DNA of 43,417 nt from Deltaproteobacteria bacterium (GTDB lineage Bacteria; Desulfobacterota; Syntrophia; Syntrophales; UBA5619), in assembly GCA_021372695.1 (NCBI GenBank), contig JAJFTY010000170.1:1-43417 (forward strand), read 5' to 3'. The notes beneath the pieces are model-generated. The model had not been told where the DNA came from. It searched no databases and worked only from the letters and a program-made list of their open reading frames with translations. The position numbers and the translations under genes were made by a program. Below, one piece after another: positions 32,895-40,172 of this stretch. The stretch's first letter is position 1. Each line of letters starts with the position of its first letter.

Positions 32895-33818
32895 CTACCG
32901 GCCTTTCCTGATCCGGAGCCAGGAGAGCAGGAGGAAATAACCGACGATGACGAAGGTCGCCGCCGGCGAGACCCACTCGGGGGGGTGAGCGCCCATCCCG
33001 TGCGAGAGCATGACGCCCCCGAGGACCAGGACGGAATACATGGCGCCGTTCTTGAGATAGACATATTTCCTGATTCTCTCGACACCGTAGACCGTCAGCT
33101 GCCGGACCACCACGGCGCCGATACCGTTACCGATCAGGATCAGCGGCACCGACAGGGTAAAGGCGAAGGCGCCCACGATCCCATCGATGGAAAAGGTCAG
33201 GTCGATGACCTCGAGATAGACGATCTTCGCGATGTCGGAGAGGTTTCCCTTGCCGGCCAGGAGCCGCGACTGCTCCCGGCCGGCATACTCTTTCACGCCG
33301 TGCGTGATGAAGAAGGCGGTGGAACCGACCACCGCCCCGAAGGCCAGGATCGGGCTTGTCTGAATGGCGAACCAGACCACGGCCGTCAGGAGCAGCGAGA
33401 TGACGGCGTAGAACCAGACCCCCTGGCGGGCGAAGCCGCGTTCGATGATCAGGCCGAATGTTTTCGGCTCCAGGAAGATCCAGTGGAAGAAAAGGAAGAT
33501 GAAGAAGACGCCGCCCCCGATCAGGAGGGTTGGAGAACTGTCCCGGATGGCGTTCAGCGCGACCGGATCGCCCGTCAGGCTTGCCGTCATGGCCTGCACG
33601 GGCCCCAGACCCGGTGTCATGACCCAGACGATGAGCCACGGCAGAAGGCCGCGGACGCCGAATACGGCGATCAGGACGCCCCAGGTCAAGAACCACCGGC
33701 GCGACATGGGCTGCATGTTCGCCAGGACCTCGGCATTGATGATGGCATTGTCGATGCTGGTGACGGCCTCGAAAAGCACGAGGCCCGTGACGGTCAGCAA
33801 GGCGGTTGTCACATCCAT
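32895..33818 (-). CDS. DUF475 (TerC-superfamily) integral membrane protein
   Basis: A 307-residue protein with about nine membrane helices. It carries the paired acidic motifs of the TerC/LysE-like DUF475 family: FEAVTSIDNAIINAEVLANM near the start and YLEVIDLTFSIDGIVGAFAF later, each placing an Asp/Glu in a helix, as in metal-ion exporters. Relatives such as YkoY/TerC are linked to manganese efflux and metalation of exported enzymes; whether this one does the same is inference. It ends twelve bases from the convergent ABC gene. The repeat island lies upstream of its start. Confidence 0.85.
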   Translation of the reverse strand: MDVTTALLTVTGLVLFEAVTSIDNAIINAEVLANMQPMSRRWFLTWGVLIAVFGVRGLLPWLIVWVMTPGLGPVQAMTASLTGDPVALNAIRDSSPTLLIGGGVFFIFLFFHWIFLEPKTFGLIIERGFARQGVWFYAVISLLLTAVVWFAIQTSPILAFGAVVGSTAFFITHGVKEYAGREQSRLLAGKGNLSDIAKIVYLEVIDLTFSIDGIVGAFAFTLSVPLILIGNGIGAVVVRQLTVYGVERIRKYVYLKNGAMYSVLVLGGVMLSHGMGAHPPEWVSPAATFVIVGYFLLLSWLRIRKGR

Positions 33819-33928
33819 AGGCGTTTCACCGGACTCGATGGTTGAAGGGCGGCCGATTCCCCACCAGTGAACCTATCGCGACCTCAGCCCACATTCAATG
33901 TCTTTTGAATGGAGGCATATTGGTAGCC

Positions 33929-34018
33929 GAAACCTCCCCGCGCGGAGGGAGTGTATCGCGGGAGGTTTCAGACGACCTGGCGAAGGTGCGAAACCTCCCC
34001 GCGCGGAGGGAGTGTATC
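33929..34018. repeat. Pair of identical 29-bp palindromic-core direct repeats separated by 32 bp
   Basis: The same 29 bases occur at 33929-33957 and 33990-34018. Each contains CCTCCCCGCGCGGAGG, itself a palindrome. The 15-base core recurs once more at 34224-34238. The right part of the first unit also pairs with the spacer (GAAACCTCCC at 33929 with GGGAGGTTTC at 33959-33968). The repeat-spacer geometry resembles a one-spacer CRISPR, but no further copies or cas genes are present. A REP-like structured repeat is more likely. Confidence 0.7.
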
Positions 34019-34102
34019 AGTTTGCATCAGTCTGGTGCAGAGAAGCCTCACGTAGCGCGATTGAAAGGTTTTTCGGGCACCCCGCCGGCGAGCGAAGCGG
34101 CC

Positions 34103-34149
34103 GCAACGGCAACTGTCTGAGCGCCGCGAGGCGCGAGTTTTGCCGTTGC
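34103..34149. repeat. Compound stem-loop element
   Basis: Outer arms GCAACGGCAA (34103-34112) and TTGCCGTTGC (34140-34149) pair perfectly. Inside them GCGCC-GCGA-GGCGC (34121-34134) forms a second stem capped by a GNRA tetraloop. The element lies in the repeat island between the 29-bp repeats and the 51-bp dispersed repeat and does not overlap any convincing gene. Confidence 0.6.
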
Positions 34150-34161
34150 AGCGCAGCGAAT

Positions 34162-34212
34162 CGTTGCGGGGTCGAAAAAGCTTTGTGAGCGCCAGTGAGG
34201 CATCGGCACCTC
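34162..34212 (+). repeat. Dispersed 51-bp repeat, copy 1
   Basis: These 51 bases are identical to the reverse complement of 40232-40282. Similarity continues past the right end with small differences (AATTGAG, then TCAC) for roughly another 18 bases. It lies in the non-coding island before the DUF1003 gene. Two exact copies 6 kb apart in opposite orientation point to a mobile or multi-copy repeat family of the genome. Confidence 0.85.
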
Positions 34213-34243
34213 GAATTGAGTCACTCCCCGCGCGGAGGCCGCC

Positions 34244-34272
34244 TTGACGTGCGCGGGGAAGGTCAATATACT
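34244..34272 (+). promoter_or_regulatory. Sigma-70 promoter of the DUF1003 gene
   Basis: TTGACG (34244-34249), a 17-base spacer and TATACT (34267-34272) lie 45 bases before the ATG at 34318. It begins immediately after the repeat island and the partial third copy of the palindromic core (34224-34238), which therefore sits just upstream of the -35. Confidence 0.75.
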
Positions 34273-34317
34273 CGATTCGCGAGGAGTTCCGATTCGAAAC
34301 GATCAAGGAGAGGCATC

Positions 34318-34794
34318 ATGAAAGCTTCATGCGATATGACTTGGCATGAGAAACACGTGGAAACGCTCACCTTCGGCCAGTTGCTGGCGGACAGGCTCAC
34401 CCTGGCCATCGGGTCCTGGGCCTACATCGTCGCCCAATCGGTCGTGATTCTGATCTGGATCGTCCTCAACGTCGTGGGTTACCTCTATCATTGGGACCCT
34501 TACCCGTTCATCCTGTTGAACCTGCTCTTCTCGGTCCTGTCGGCCTATGCGGCGCCGATCATCATGATGGCGCAGAACCGGCAGGCGGACCGCGACCGGT
34601 GCCAGGCGAACGAGGATTACCGGATCAATCTTGAAGCCAAGCAGAAGATCGAAGAGCTGCAGAGCGCCCTCGCGCGGATCGAAAAGGATCAGTTGGGCGC
34701 GATTTTGAGGGCTCTCGATGAGCTGAAGAAGACTGACCCCCGCTCCGGCTACGGCCGTCCTTCCAGCAGCCCTTCCACCCATTCGACGTTTTGA
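34318..34794 (+). CDS. DUF1003 membrane protein
   Basis: A 158-residue protein with the DUF1003 pattern. LTFGQLLADRLTLAIGSWAY leads into two transmembrane helices (YIVAQSVVILIWIVLNVVGY and FILLNLLFSVLSAYAAPIIM) around WDPYPF. MMAQNRQADRDR and a C-terminal coiled coil (NEDYRINLEAKQKIEELQSA) follow. Function of the family is unknown. ATG at 34318 has AAGGAG seven bases upstream and a good promoter, so the longer upstream frame is rejected. Its last 46 bases overlap the convergent aldo/keto reductase gene, so the Ser/Pro-rich tail may be an extension into the neighbour. Confidence 0.88.
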   Translation: MKASCDMTWHEKHVETLTFGQLLADRLTLAIGSWAYIVAQSVVILIWIVLNVVGYLYHWDPYPFILLNLLFSVLSAYAAPIIMMAQNRQADRDRCQANEDYRINLEAKQKIEELQSALARIEKDQLGAILRALDELKKTDPRSGYGRPSSSPSTHSTF

Positions 34795-35789
34795 CGGATC
34801 AGGTCGGGGATAGGCAGTTCGTAGGGGCAGCGCTCCAGGCACGCGCCGCAGCGGGTGCAGTTCCGGGCCTGATTGACGGCCTCCTTGATCCACCCCTCCT
34901 TCACGCATCCCGGACCGTTTCTCTTCACCAGGGATTTGATCCCGAGGACGTGCTGGATCGAGATCCCCTCCGGGCAGGGCTGACAGTAGTCGCAGCGTCG
35001 GCAGAACTGTTTGTCGAACTCGGAGCGGATCGCGTCTATCTGCCGGAGTTCTTGCGGGCCGAGGGTCAAATCGCCCAAAAAAATATCCCAGTTCCGATCG
35101 AACTTGTCCATGCTCTCCACGCCGGGGATGACCGCCGTTCCGCCCAGGGCCAGGGCGTATTTGATGGCCAGTTCCGGATCCTCGATGACGCCCCCGGAAA
35201 GGGCCTTCATGATGATGACCCCGGTGCCATGCGCGAGAGCTTTGGGAATCAGGGTTTTCTCGGCCTTGGACTCCAGGAAGCTGTAGCAGACCATGATCGT
35301 TTCGAAGAGGCTGTCGTCGACGGCGCGGTCCAGGACATCCAGGTTGTGGCTGGTGATCCCGACATGGTCGATCAGCCCCTCATCGCGGGCCTTGAGAAGC
35401 CCCTCCAGCGCGCCTCCCTTCAAGGTGACCCGGCGATAGGCAGCGAAGTCCTTGATGAAGTGGCATTGGTAGAGCTCGATTTTGTCGCGGCCGAGCTCTT
35501 TCAGGCTGACGTCGACATCCCTCCTGATCTTGTCGGCGGTCTGTTCGAGGGATTTGGTGGCCAGGATGACCCCCTTCGCGCCTTCCCCGATTTCCCGAAG
35601 GGCCAGGCCGATCCGCCTTTCGCTCGTGGTATAGGCGCGGGAGGTGTCGATGAAATCGACCCCCCGTTCTATGGCATGCATGACCGTCTCCACGGCCTGC
35701 CGTTCGTCGACGCGCTGAATGGGGATGCCTCCGAATCCGAGGCGCTTGATCTCGATCCCTGTCTTCCCCAGGATGACCTTCTCCATCAT
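34749..35789 (-). CDS. Aldo/keto reductase with a C-terminal 2x[4Fe-4S] ferredoxin domain
   Basis: A 346-residue protein. The TIM-barrel reductase carries the catalytic tetrad Asp48, Tyr53, Lys79 and His110 (VDFIDTSRAYTTSE, LATKS, YQCHF). The C-terminal part has two Fe-S motifs, CRRCDYCQPCPEG and CTRCGACLERCPYELPIPDL. This class is common in anaerobes, and its physiological substrates are mostly unknown; electrons may come from ferredoxin rather than only NAD(P)H. ATG at 35789 (MMEKVILGKTGIEI) is the family N-terminus. The gene is monocistronic or follows the cupin gene by about 107 bases on the same strand. Confidence 0.88.
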   Translation of the reverse strand: MMEKVILGKTGIEIKRLGFGGIPIQRVDERQAVETVMHAIERGVDFIDTSRAYTTSERRIGLALREIGEGAKGVILATKSLEQTADKIRRDVDVSLKELGRDKIELYQCHFIKDFAAYRRVTLKGGALEGLLKARDEGLIDHVGITSHNLDVLDRAVDDSLFETIMVCYSFLESKAEKTLIPKALAHGTGVIIMKALSGGVIEDPELAIKYALALGGTAVIPGVESMDKFDRNWDIFLGDLTLGPQELRQIDAIRSEFDKQFCRRCDYCQPCPEGISIQHVLGIKSLVKRNGPGCVKEGWIKEAVNQARNCTRCGACLERCPYELPIPDLIRQNVEWVEGLLEGRP

Positions 35790-35896
35790 GGCTCTCGATT
35801 GCCTCCCTTCTCTTTCCGACCAAAGACCGGCCGTCTCCGGCGCTGTCCCGACCTTCTTCCCGATCATTGCCGCCCGCACCGGGAATCCGCGACCGA

Positions 35897-36268
35897 TCAG
35901 ACCGACCTCGCAAAGGGACGCCCGGGATCGGGAAGGGGCGCACTGAAGGCCAGATGAACGGTCGGATCGCTGCCGGTGTTCCAGTTGCGGTGCCGCAGGC
36001 CGGCGGGGAAGACGATGAGTGTCCCGGGCTGGCAGATGTGTTGTTCACCCTCGATCTCCACCCCCATGGTGCCGTTCAGGATGTAGAAGATCTGATCGAC
36101 CTCGTGGACATGCAAGCCTGCCGGGGAGCCCCCACCGGGGGGCGTCTTGATGCACTTGACCGTGCAGTTCCTGGAGCCCGTGGTGTGATCCAACAGATTC
36201 TGGGTCAGCTGCTCGCCGGCACCGCTCTTTTCAATGGCGGCAAAATCGACCTTGCGCACATATTCCAT
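35897..36268 (-). CDS. Small cupin-2 domain protein
   Basis: A 123-residue single cupin barrel. Motif 1 GLHVHEVDQIFYILNG gives His53, His55 and Gln59 (in place of the usual Glu), and motif 2 PGTLIVFPAGLRHRNWN gives His93 as metal ligands. Such proteins bind a divalent metal and act as isomerases, oxygenases or small-molecule binders; nothing in the sequence narrows this. GAGGAGAGA precedes the ATG. It is divergent from the MFS gene at 36466 across about 200 bases that could hold control sites for both. Confidence 0.85.
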   Translation of the reverse strand: MEYVRKVDFAAIEKSGAGEQLTQNLLDHTTGSRNCTVKCIKTPPGGGSPAGLHVHEVDQIFYILNGTMGVEIEGEQHICQPGTLIVFPAGLRHRNWNTGSDPTVHLAFSAPLPDPGRPFARSV

Positions 36269-36465
36269 CGCATTCTCTCCTCGATCACGATCGGTACGAC
36301 CGTTTTTTTGTTGGCCGGAGTATAGGAAAGCGAAGCCGGCGTGTCAACGGAATAAGGGGAGTGGCCGGGATCGCGGGCGGCGAAGGGGGATGCGCCGTTG
36401 CCGTTCATGATCAAACGTGATATGGCGGTGCCCGGAGGCCAATAGAAAACCGTGAAGAAATCCGG

Positions 36466-37719
36466 ATGGGGCTGCGGAGCGGTCCCATGAGCCGCCCGAT
36501 TCTGCGGCGATCGGCAGAGATCGGCACAAATGAACCGCCGCGGCGCGGCGGTTTGGTGACGGCGCTCGGCCTGATCCAGATCATCTCGTGGGGGTCGTCC
36601 TATTACCTGCCGGCGGTGTTGGCCAAGCCGATTGCCGCCGACACGGGGTGGTCGCTCCCCTGGGTCGTGGGCGGTCTTTCCATCGGACTCCTGGCCGGGG
36701 GCGTTGTCTCGCCGCCCGTGGGGCGCACCATCGACCATCGCGGGGGGCGCCTGGTCCTCTCGCTCAGTTCCATCCTTTTCGGGCTCGGTTTCTGCGCCCT
36801 GGCCCTGGCAACGAGCCTTCCCGCCTATCTCGCCGCGTGGCTCATCATCGGCCTGGCCATGGGCAGCGGACTCTACGATGCGACCTTCGCCACACTCGGG
36901 CGTATCTACGGCCAGACCGCACGTCCGATCATCACGATCGTGACGCTCTTCGGCGGGCTTGCCAGCACGGTCTGCTGGCCGCTGACGGCCTACCTGAACG
37001 CCGAACTCGGCTGGCGCGGGGCCTGTCTCGTCTATGCAGGGCTGCATCTGGCCTTCTGTCTTCCCCTGAACCTTTGCATGCTCCCCCGCGGAAACCCCGC
37101 TCCCGTTTGGAAGACAGACCCGACTGCGCCCCCACCCCCACCGGAGAGGGCGCCCTCCGGCGGCAGCAGAACGGTCAAGCTCGTACTTCTGGCCACGATC
37201 TTCACCCTGAACTCGGGCCTGGTCGCCGTGATATCCGTTCACCTGATTTCGATCCTGCAGACACGGGGCATGGGATTGGCGGCGGCGGTGGCTGTCGGCG
37301 CCCTGCTCGGGCCGTCGCAGGTCGCATCGCGCCTGACGGAGCTGGTGTTCGGACGGTATTATCATCCGATCTGGACGATGGTCGCCGGTACGACCCTGAT
37401 CGCCGCCGGCCTCATGCTGATGCTGACCCAGGCCCAGCTCGCGGCCGCGGCCCTGGTGATCTATGGCTGCGGGGTCGGGCTCGGCGCCATTACGCGGGGG
37501 ACCGTCCCCCTGCGGCTCTTCGGCCCGATCGGATATGCAACCCTGATCGGACGCCTGGCCCTGCCGACCTTGCTCTCCCAGGCCCTTTGCCCATCTCTGG
37601 CAAGCTTTCTGATGGTGAACGGCAACGCCGACATGACCCTGACCGTCGTCGCGGGTGCGGCGCTCGCCAATGTCGTTCTCACCCTGCTTCTGGGCTCGAC
37701 CGCCAGGGGCCCCCGCTGA
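36466..37719 (+). CDS. MFS transporter
   Basis: A 417-residue twelve-helix facilitator: GLVTALGLIQIISWGSSYYL as helix 1, GRTIDHRGGRLVLSLSSILF as loop 2-3 and helix 3, and a central loop with PPPPPERAPSGG between the halves. No conserved substrate motif is recognised. ATG at 36466 is taken as start; ATG at 36487 (GCGGAG seven bases upstream) is equally likely. It is followed by a hairpin and then the acyl-CoA ligase on the same strand, so uptake and activation of one acid is a possible link. Confidence 0.8.
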   Translation: MGLRSGPMSRPILRRSAEIGTNEPPRRGGLVTALGLIQIISWGSSYYLPAVLAKPIAADTGWSLPWVVGGLSIGLLAGGVVSPPVGRTIDHRGGRLVLSLSSILFGLGFCALALATSLPAYLAAWLIIGLAMGSGLYDATFATLGRIYGQTARPIITIVTLFGGLASTVCWPLTAYLNAELGWRGACLVYAGLHLAFCLPLNLCMLPRGNPAPVWKTDPTAPPPPPERAPSGGSRTVKLVLLATIFTLNSGLVAVISVHLISILQTRGMGLAAAVAVGALLGPSQVASRLTELVFGRYYHPIWTMVAGTTLIAAGLMLMLTQAQLAAAALVIYGCGVGLGAITRGTVPLRLFGPIGYATLIGRLALPTLLSQALCPSLASFLMVNGNADMTLTVVAGAALANVVLTLLLGSTARGPR

Positions 37720-37757
37720 CCTTTCCGATAGGGAACCGGATGGTCATTTTCCAGTTG

Positions 37758-37782
37758 CCATACCGCTCATTTGCCGGTATGG
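37758..37782 (+). terminator. Hairpin after the MFS gene
   Basis: Eight-base arms CCATACCG (37758-37765) and CGGTATGG (37775-37782) enclose nine bases, 39 bases past the MFS stop. No U-tract follows. It may be a weak terminator or an operator upstream of the acyl-CoA ligase; the remaining bases up to 37971 show no gene. Confidence 0.4.
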
Positions 37783-37971
37783 TGGCCGCAAGCCGATTAT
37801 CGTTGAAATCCATCTCTTTCGTCCGCTCATCACCTCTTCGCCCGGCCGCCCCGTCCCTCGGGGCCGAAACCTGATTGCCGCGGCGCGGCGCGCATCGCCG
37901 CCCGTGAACGCTTCTCAGAATCGTGTCAGAACGGAATCTTCCAAATCTGAAATGATCAAAGGAGGTCAGCG

Positions 37972-39669
37972 ATGGGTTTTGAGAGAGTCTGGCACAAGTC
38001 CTACGCACCGGGTGTCCTGCCGGCCATCGAGCCGGAAAAAATCACCATGGGAGAGGTCCTCCGCAGAACCGCCGGCCGCTTCCCCGACCGGACGGCTTTC
38101 TACTTCCTGGGCCGGAAAATCTCTTTTGCCGAACTGGAATCTCTGGTTAACCGCTTCACGCGGGCGCTCGCGGCACTCGGCGTCCGGGCGGGAGACAAGG
38201 TGGCCATGCTCATGCCGAACCTCCCGCAGCTCGTCATCGCCAACCATGCCTGCTACCGGCTTGGCGCGATCACCGCGATGAACAATCCCCTCTACTCGGA
38301 GCGGGAGCTGGAGCACCAGATCAACGACTCGGACGCGCGATTTCTGGTGACGCTCGACCTCCTGCTTCCCCGTGCGCTGAAGATCAAGCCCGCCACCAAG
38401 ATCGAGGCGATCATCCCCTGCCATATCAACGACTACCTGCCCTTCCCGAAAAAGCAGCTTTACCCCTTCGTGAAGAAGGCGATGTACCGGAAGGTTGAAC
38501 CCGGGCCCGGGGTTTGCCCTTTCCTCGACCTGATCGGAAAACAGACGGACGACTCGCCCGTCCCGATCGACGCCAAGTGGGAGGATGTCGCCGCCTTCGT
38601 TTACACGGGCGGGACCACGGGGGTAAGCAAGGGGGCGATGCTGACCCACGCCAACATCTGCGGCGTGCTCCAGCAGTTCCGAGCCTGGTTCCCGGACCTC
38701 AAGGACGGCGAGGAGAGCCTCATGGGTGTCTATCCCATCTTCCACTCCGCCGGCTACTCGGTGAGCCAGAACCTCACCATCTGGGGGGGATGGACCAGCA
38801 TCATGATTCCGCGGCCCGAGCCCGGAATCATCATCGAGATGCTCAAGGCCTGCCGGCCTGGCTTCCTACCGGGGGTGCCGACGATCTTCGTCGGCCTCCT
38901 CAACCGGGAGGAGTTCCGGAAGATGGATCTCTCCTTCATCCGGGGGTTCTTTGGCGGGGCCGCGCCGCTCCCGCCCGAGACGGTCAAGCAGCTCACGGAT
39001 CTCACCGGCAAGGGGATCTACGACGTCTACGGCCTGACCGAGAACACCGCCTTCGCCACCGCCACGCCCTGGAAGGGGAAGGCGAAACCGGGAACCGTCG
39101 GCGTGCCGCTGCCCAGCACGGACCTGAAGATCGTCGATCTGGACACGGGAACGGAGGCGCAGCCGGCCGGCACGGCAGGCGAGATCTGCATCAAGGGGCC
39201 TCAACTCATGACGGGCTACTACAAGAAGCCTGAGGAGACGAAGATCGCCCTGCGCGACGGCTGGCTCTACACGGGGGACATCGGCTTCCTGGATGAGGAC
39301 GGGCACCTGACCGTCGTCGACCGCAAGAAGGACATGATCGTTGCCGGCGGCTACAACATCTACCCCAAGGAGATCGACGAGGTGCTCTTCGGCCATCCGA
39401 AGATCCTCGAAGCCTGCGCCGTCGGCGTCCCCGACGAATACCGCGGCGAAACGGTCAAGGCCTTCATTGTCGTGCGGCCCGGGGAGACCCTGATCGAAGA
39501 GGAGATCATCGCCTACTGCCGGGAGCGGCTCGCCCTCTACAAGGTGCCGAGAAAGATCTCCTTCCTGGAGTCCCTGCCCAAGAGCGCCGTGGGAAAGATC
39601 CTCCGGCGGGAGCTTCGGGCGATGGAGACGAAGAAGCCGGAAGGGGATGCGCTGCACGCGCGGATCTGA
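37972..39669 (+). CDS. Acyl-CoA ligase (AMP-forming, long-chain fatty acid type)
   Basis: A 565-residue member of the ANL adenylating family. The P-loop is AFVYTGGTTGVSKGAMLTH (about residues 208-226). A5 is YDVYGLTENTAF, A7 is DGWLYTGDIGFLDEDGHL, A8 is VDRKKDMIVAGGYNIYPKEI, and the A10 lysine lies in SAVGKILRRELR (about 543). It makes acyl-CoA from a carboxylic acid, ATP and CoA. The pattern fits medium/long-chain fatty acid or similar ligases (FadD-like), but chain length cannot be read. AAAGGAGG seven bases before the ATG is among the best ribosome-binding sites in the window, indicating high expression. Confidence 0.92.
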   Translation: MGFERVWHKSYAPGVLPAIEPEKITMGEVLRRTAGRFPDRTAFYFLGRKISFAELESLVNRFTRALAALGVRAGDKVAMLMPNLPQLVIANHACYRLGAITAMNNPLYSERELEHQINDSDARFLVTLDLLLPRALKIKPATKIEAIIPCHINDYLPFPKKQLYPFVKKAMYRKVEPGPGVCPFLDLIGKQTDDSPVPIDAKWEDVAAFVYTGGTTGVSKGAMLTHANICGVLQQFRAWFPDLKDGEESLMGVYPIFHSAGYSVSQNLTIWGGWTSIMIPRPEPGIIIEMLKACRPGFLPGVPTIFVGLLNREEFRKMDLSFIRGFFGGAAPLPPETVKQLTDLTGKGIYDVYGLTENTAFATATPWKGKAKPGTVGVPLPSTDLKIVDLDTGTEAQPAGTAGEICIKGPQLMTGYYKKPEETKIALRDGWLYTGDIGFLDEDGHLTVVDRKKDMIVAGGYNIYPKEIDEVLFGHPKILEACAVGVPDEYRGETVKAFIVVRPGETLIEEEIIAYCRERLALYKVPRKISFLESLPKSAVGKILRRELRAMETKKPEGDALHARI

Positions 39670-39682
39670 CGGCGGTTTCCGC

Positions 39683-39886
39683 TCAGAATATGCCTTCTTC
39701 CCGGATTCCGTAGCGCTCTTCCATCGTTCTCACGTACTCCTGATCGGTCGTGCTCTTCGCAGCGCGCTGCTTCGGACAGGTTGGTGAACCTGCCCCGCCG
39801 CCGATGAGCCGCTCCGGGTGTTCATCGCCTGGGCTCACGATCGCGTTGATTTTCTTGACGCCGATTCCTGTCTCTTGCAGTTTCAT
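39683..39886 (-). CDS. Small hypothetical protein downstream of tRNA-Gln
   Basis: A 67-codon frame starting 49 bases after the tRNA-Gln gene on the same strand. The N-terminus KLQETGIGVKKINAIVSPGD and the end TTDQEYVRTMEERYGIREEG look protein-like, while the centre (GGGAGSPTCPKQ) does not. GGGAGAGG lies nearby upstream. No family recognised. It could be a real small protein read from the tRNA transcript or a decayed fragment; it ends 14 bases from the convergent ligase gene. Confidence 0.4.
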   Translation of the reverse strand: MKLQETGIGVKKINAIVSPGDEHPERLIGGGAGSPTCPKQRAAKSTTDQEYVRTMEERYGIREEGIF

Positions 39887-39934
39887 CTCGGGGCCTCTCC
39901 CTTTCTTTCCCCTAAGCGGGGTACCTCCGGTGAA

Positions 39935-40008
39935 TGGCTGAGGGGCGAGGATTCGAACCTCAATACACAGGTCCAGAGCCTGTTGTCCTGCCGTTGGACG
40001 ACCCCTCA
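39935..40008 (-). tRNA. tRNA-Gln (anticodon CUG), CCA encoded
   Basis: A 74-base cloverleaf. Acceptor TGAGGGG (40008-40002) pairs with CCCCTCA, then discriminator G and encoded CCA (39937-39935). D stem GTCC/GGAC, anticodon stem ACAGG/CCTGT with loop CTCTGGA (anticodon CTG, decoding CAG), and T arm with TTCGAAT. Its 5' end lies only eleven bases after the U-tract of an intrinsic terminator, leaving no room for its own promoter. Transcription must therefore read through that terminator (see the leader at 40083-40166). Confidence 0.95.
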
Positions 40009-40018
40009 GTGCCGAAAC

Positions 40019-40056
40019 AAAAAAAGCCCCGGCGAATTCTGGATTTCGCCGGGGCT
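40019..40056 (-). terminator. Intrinsic terminator between the leader and tRNA-Gln (candidate attenuator)
   Basis: Perfect 12-base arms (minus strand AGCCCCGGCGAA, 40056-40045, and TTCGCCGGGGCT, 40036-40025) with an eight-base loop, followed at once by seven T (40025-40019). It is a textbook Rho-independent terminator in the direction of the tRNA gene. Its 5' arm can instead pair with the upstream segment at 40108-40098. Confidence 0.9.
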
Positions 40057-40119
40057 CGATTTTTCGATATTTTGAAACAGACTTAGAAATATCCCTTCCC
40101 AGGCGAATTATGGATTCGC
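40043..40119 (-). promoter_or_regulatory. Candidate attenuator with mutually exclusive RNA hairpins before tRNA-Gln
   Basis: Reading along the minus strand: segment 1 GCGAAT (40119-40114) pairs perfectly with segment 2 ATTCGC (40108-40103) around the loop CCATA. Segment 2 extended (ATTCGCCTGGG, 40108-40098) can also pair with segment 3 (CCCCGGCGAAAT, 40054-40043), the 5' arm of the terminator, by nine base pairs with one internal mismatch. Thus 1:2 with the terminator, or 2:3 without it, exclude each other. Segment 1 starts at the last base of the final CAG codon of the leader frame, where a ribosome stalled on CAG would cover it. Confidence 0.6.
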
Positions 40120-40166
40120 TGCTGCTGACGCTGCTGGTTTTGGGTATTCCTGAGTCTTGAAATCAT
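40083..40166 (-). CDS. Gln-codon-rich leader peptide upstream of tRNA-Gln(CUG)
   Basis: ATG at 40166 opens a 27-codon frame ending TAA. Codons 9-16 read Q-N-Q-Q-R-Q-Q-Q, six glutamines of which five are CAG (codons 11, 12, 14, 15, 16), the codon read by the tRNA encoded downstream. The ATG lies six bases after a consensus -10, just where transcription should begin, so the message would be leaderless with no Shine-Dalgarno. The peptide resembles amino-acid operon leader peptides in length and design. I know of no family; translation is inferred, not shown. Confidence 0.5.
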   Translation of the reverse strand: MISRLRNTQNQQRQQQRIHNSPGKGYF

Positions 40167-40172
40167 GGCCGC

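Noticed and set aside
33929..34018. CRISPR array
   Set aside because: Only two repeats, no cas genes, and the spacer pairs with the repeat; kept as a repeat instead.
33842..34306. Small open frames on both strands in the repeat island
   Set aside because: They translate the repeats (for example the NLPARREC-like peptide), lack ribosome-binding sites and have Arg/Ser low-complexity composition.
40019..40056. Reading the terminator simply as the end of the PEP-CTERM gene
   Set aside because: It could also stop that transcript, but it lies about 190 bases past the stop and downstream of a separate consensus promoter. It directly precedes the tRNA, so an attenuator explains more of the layout.
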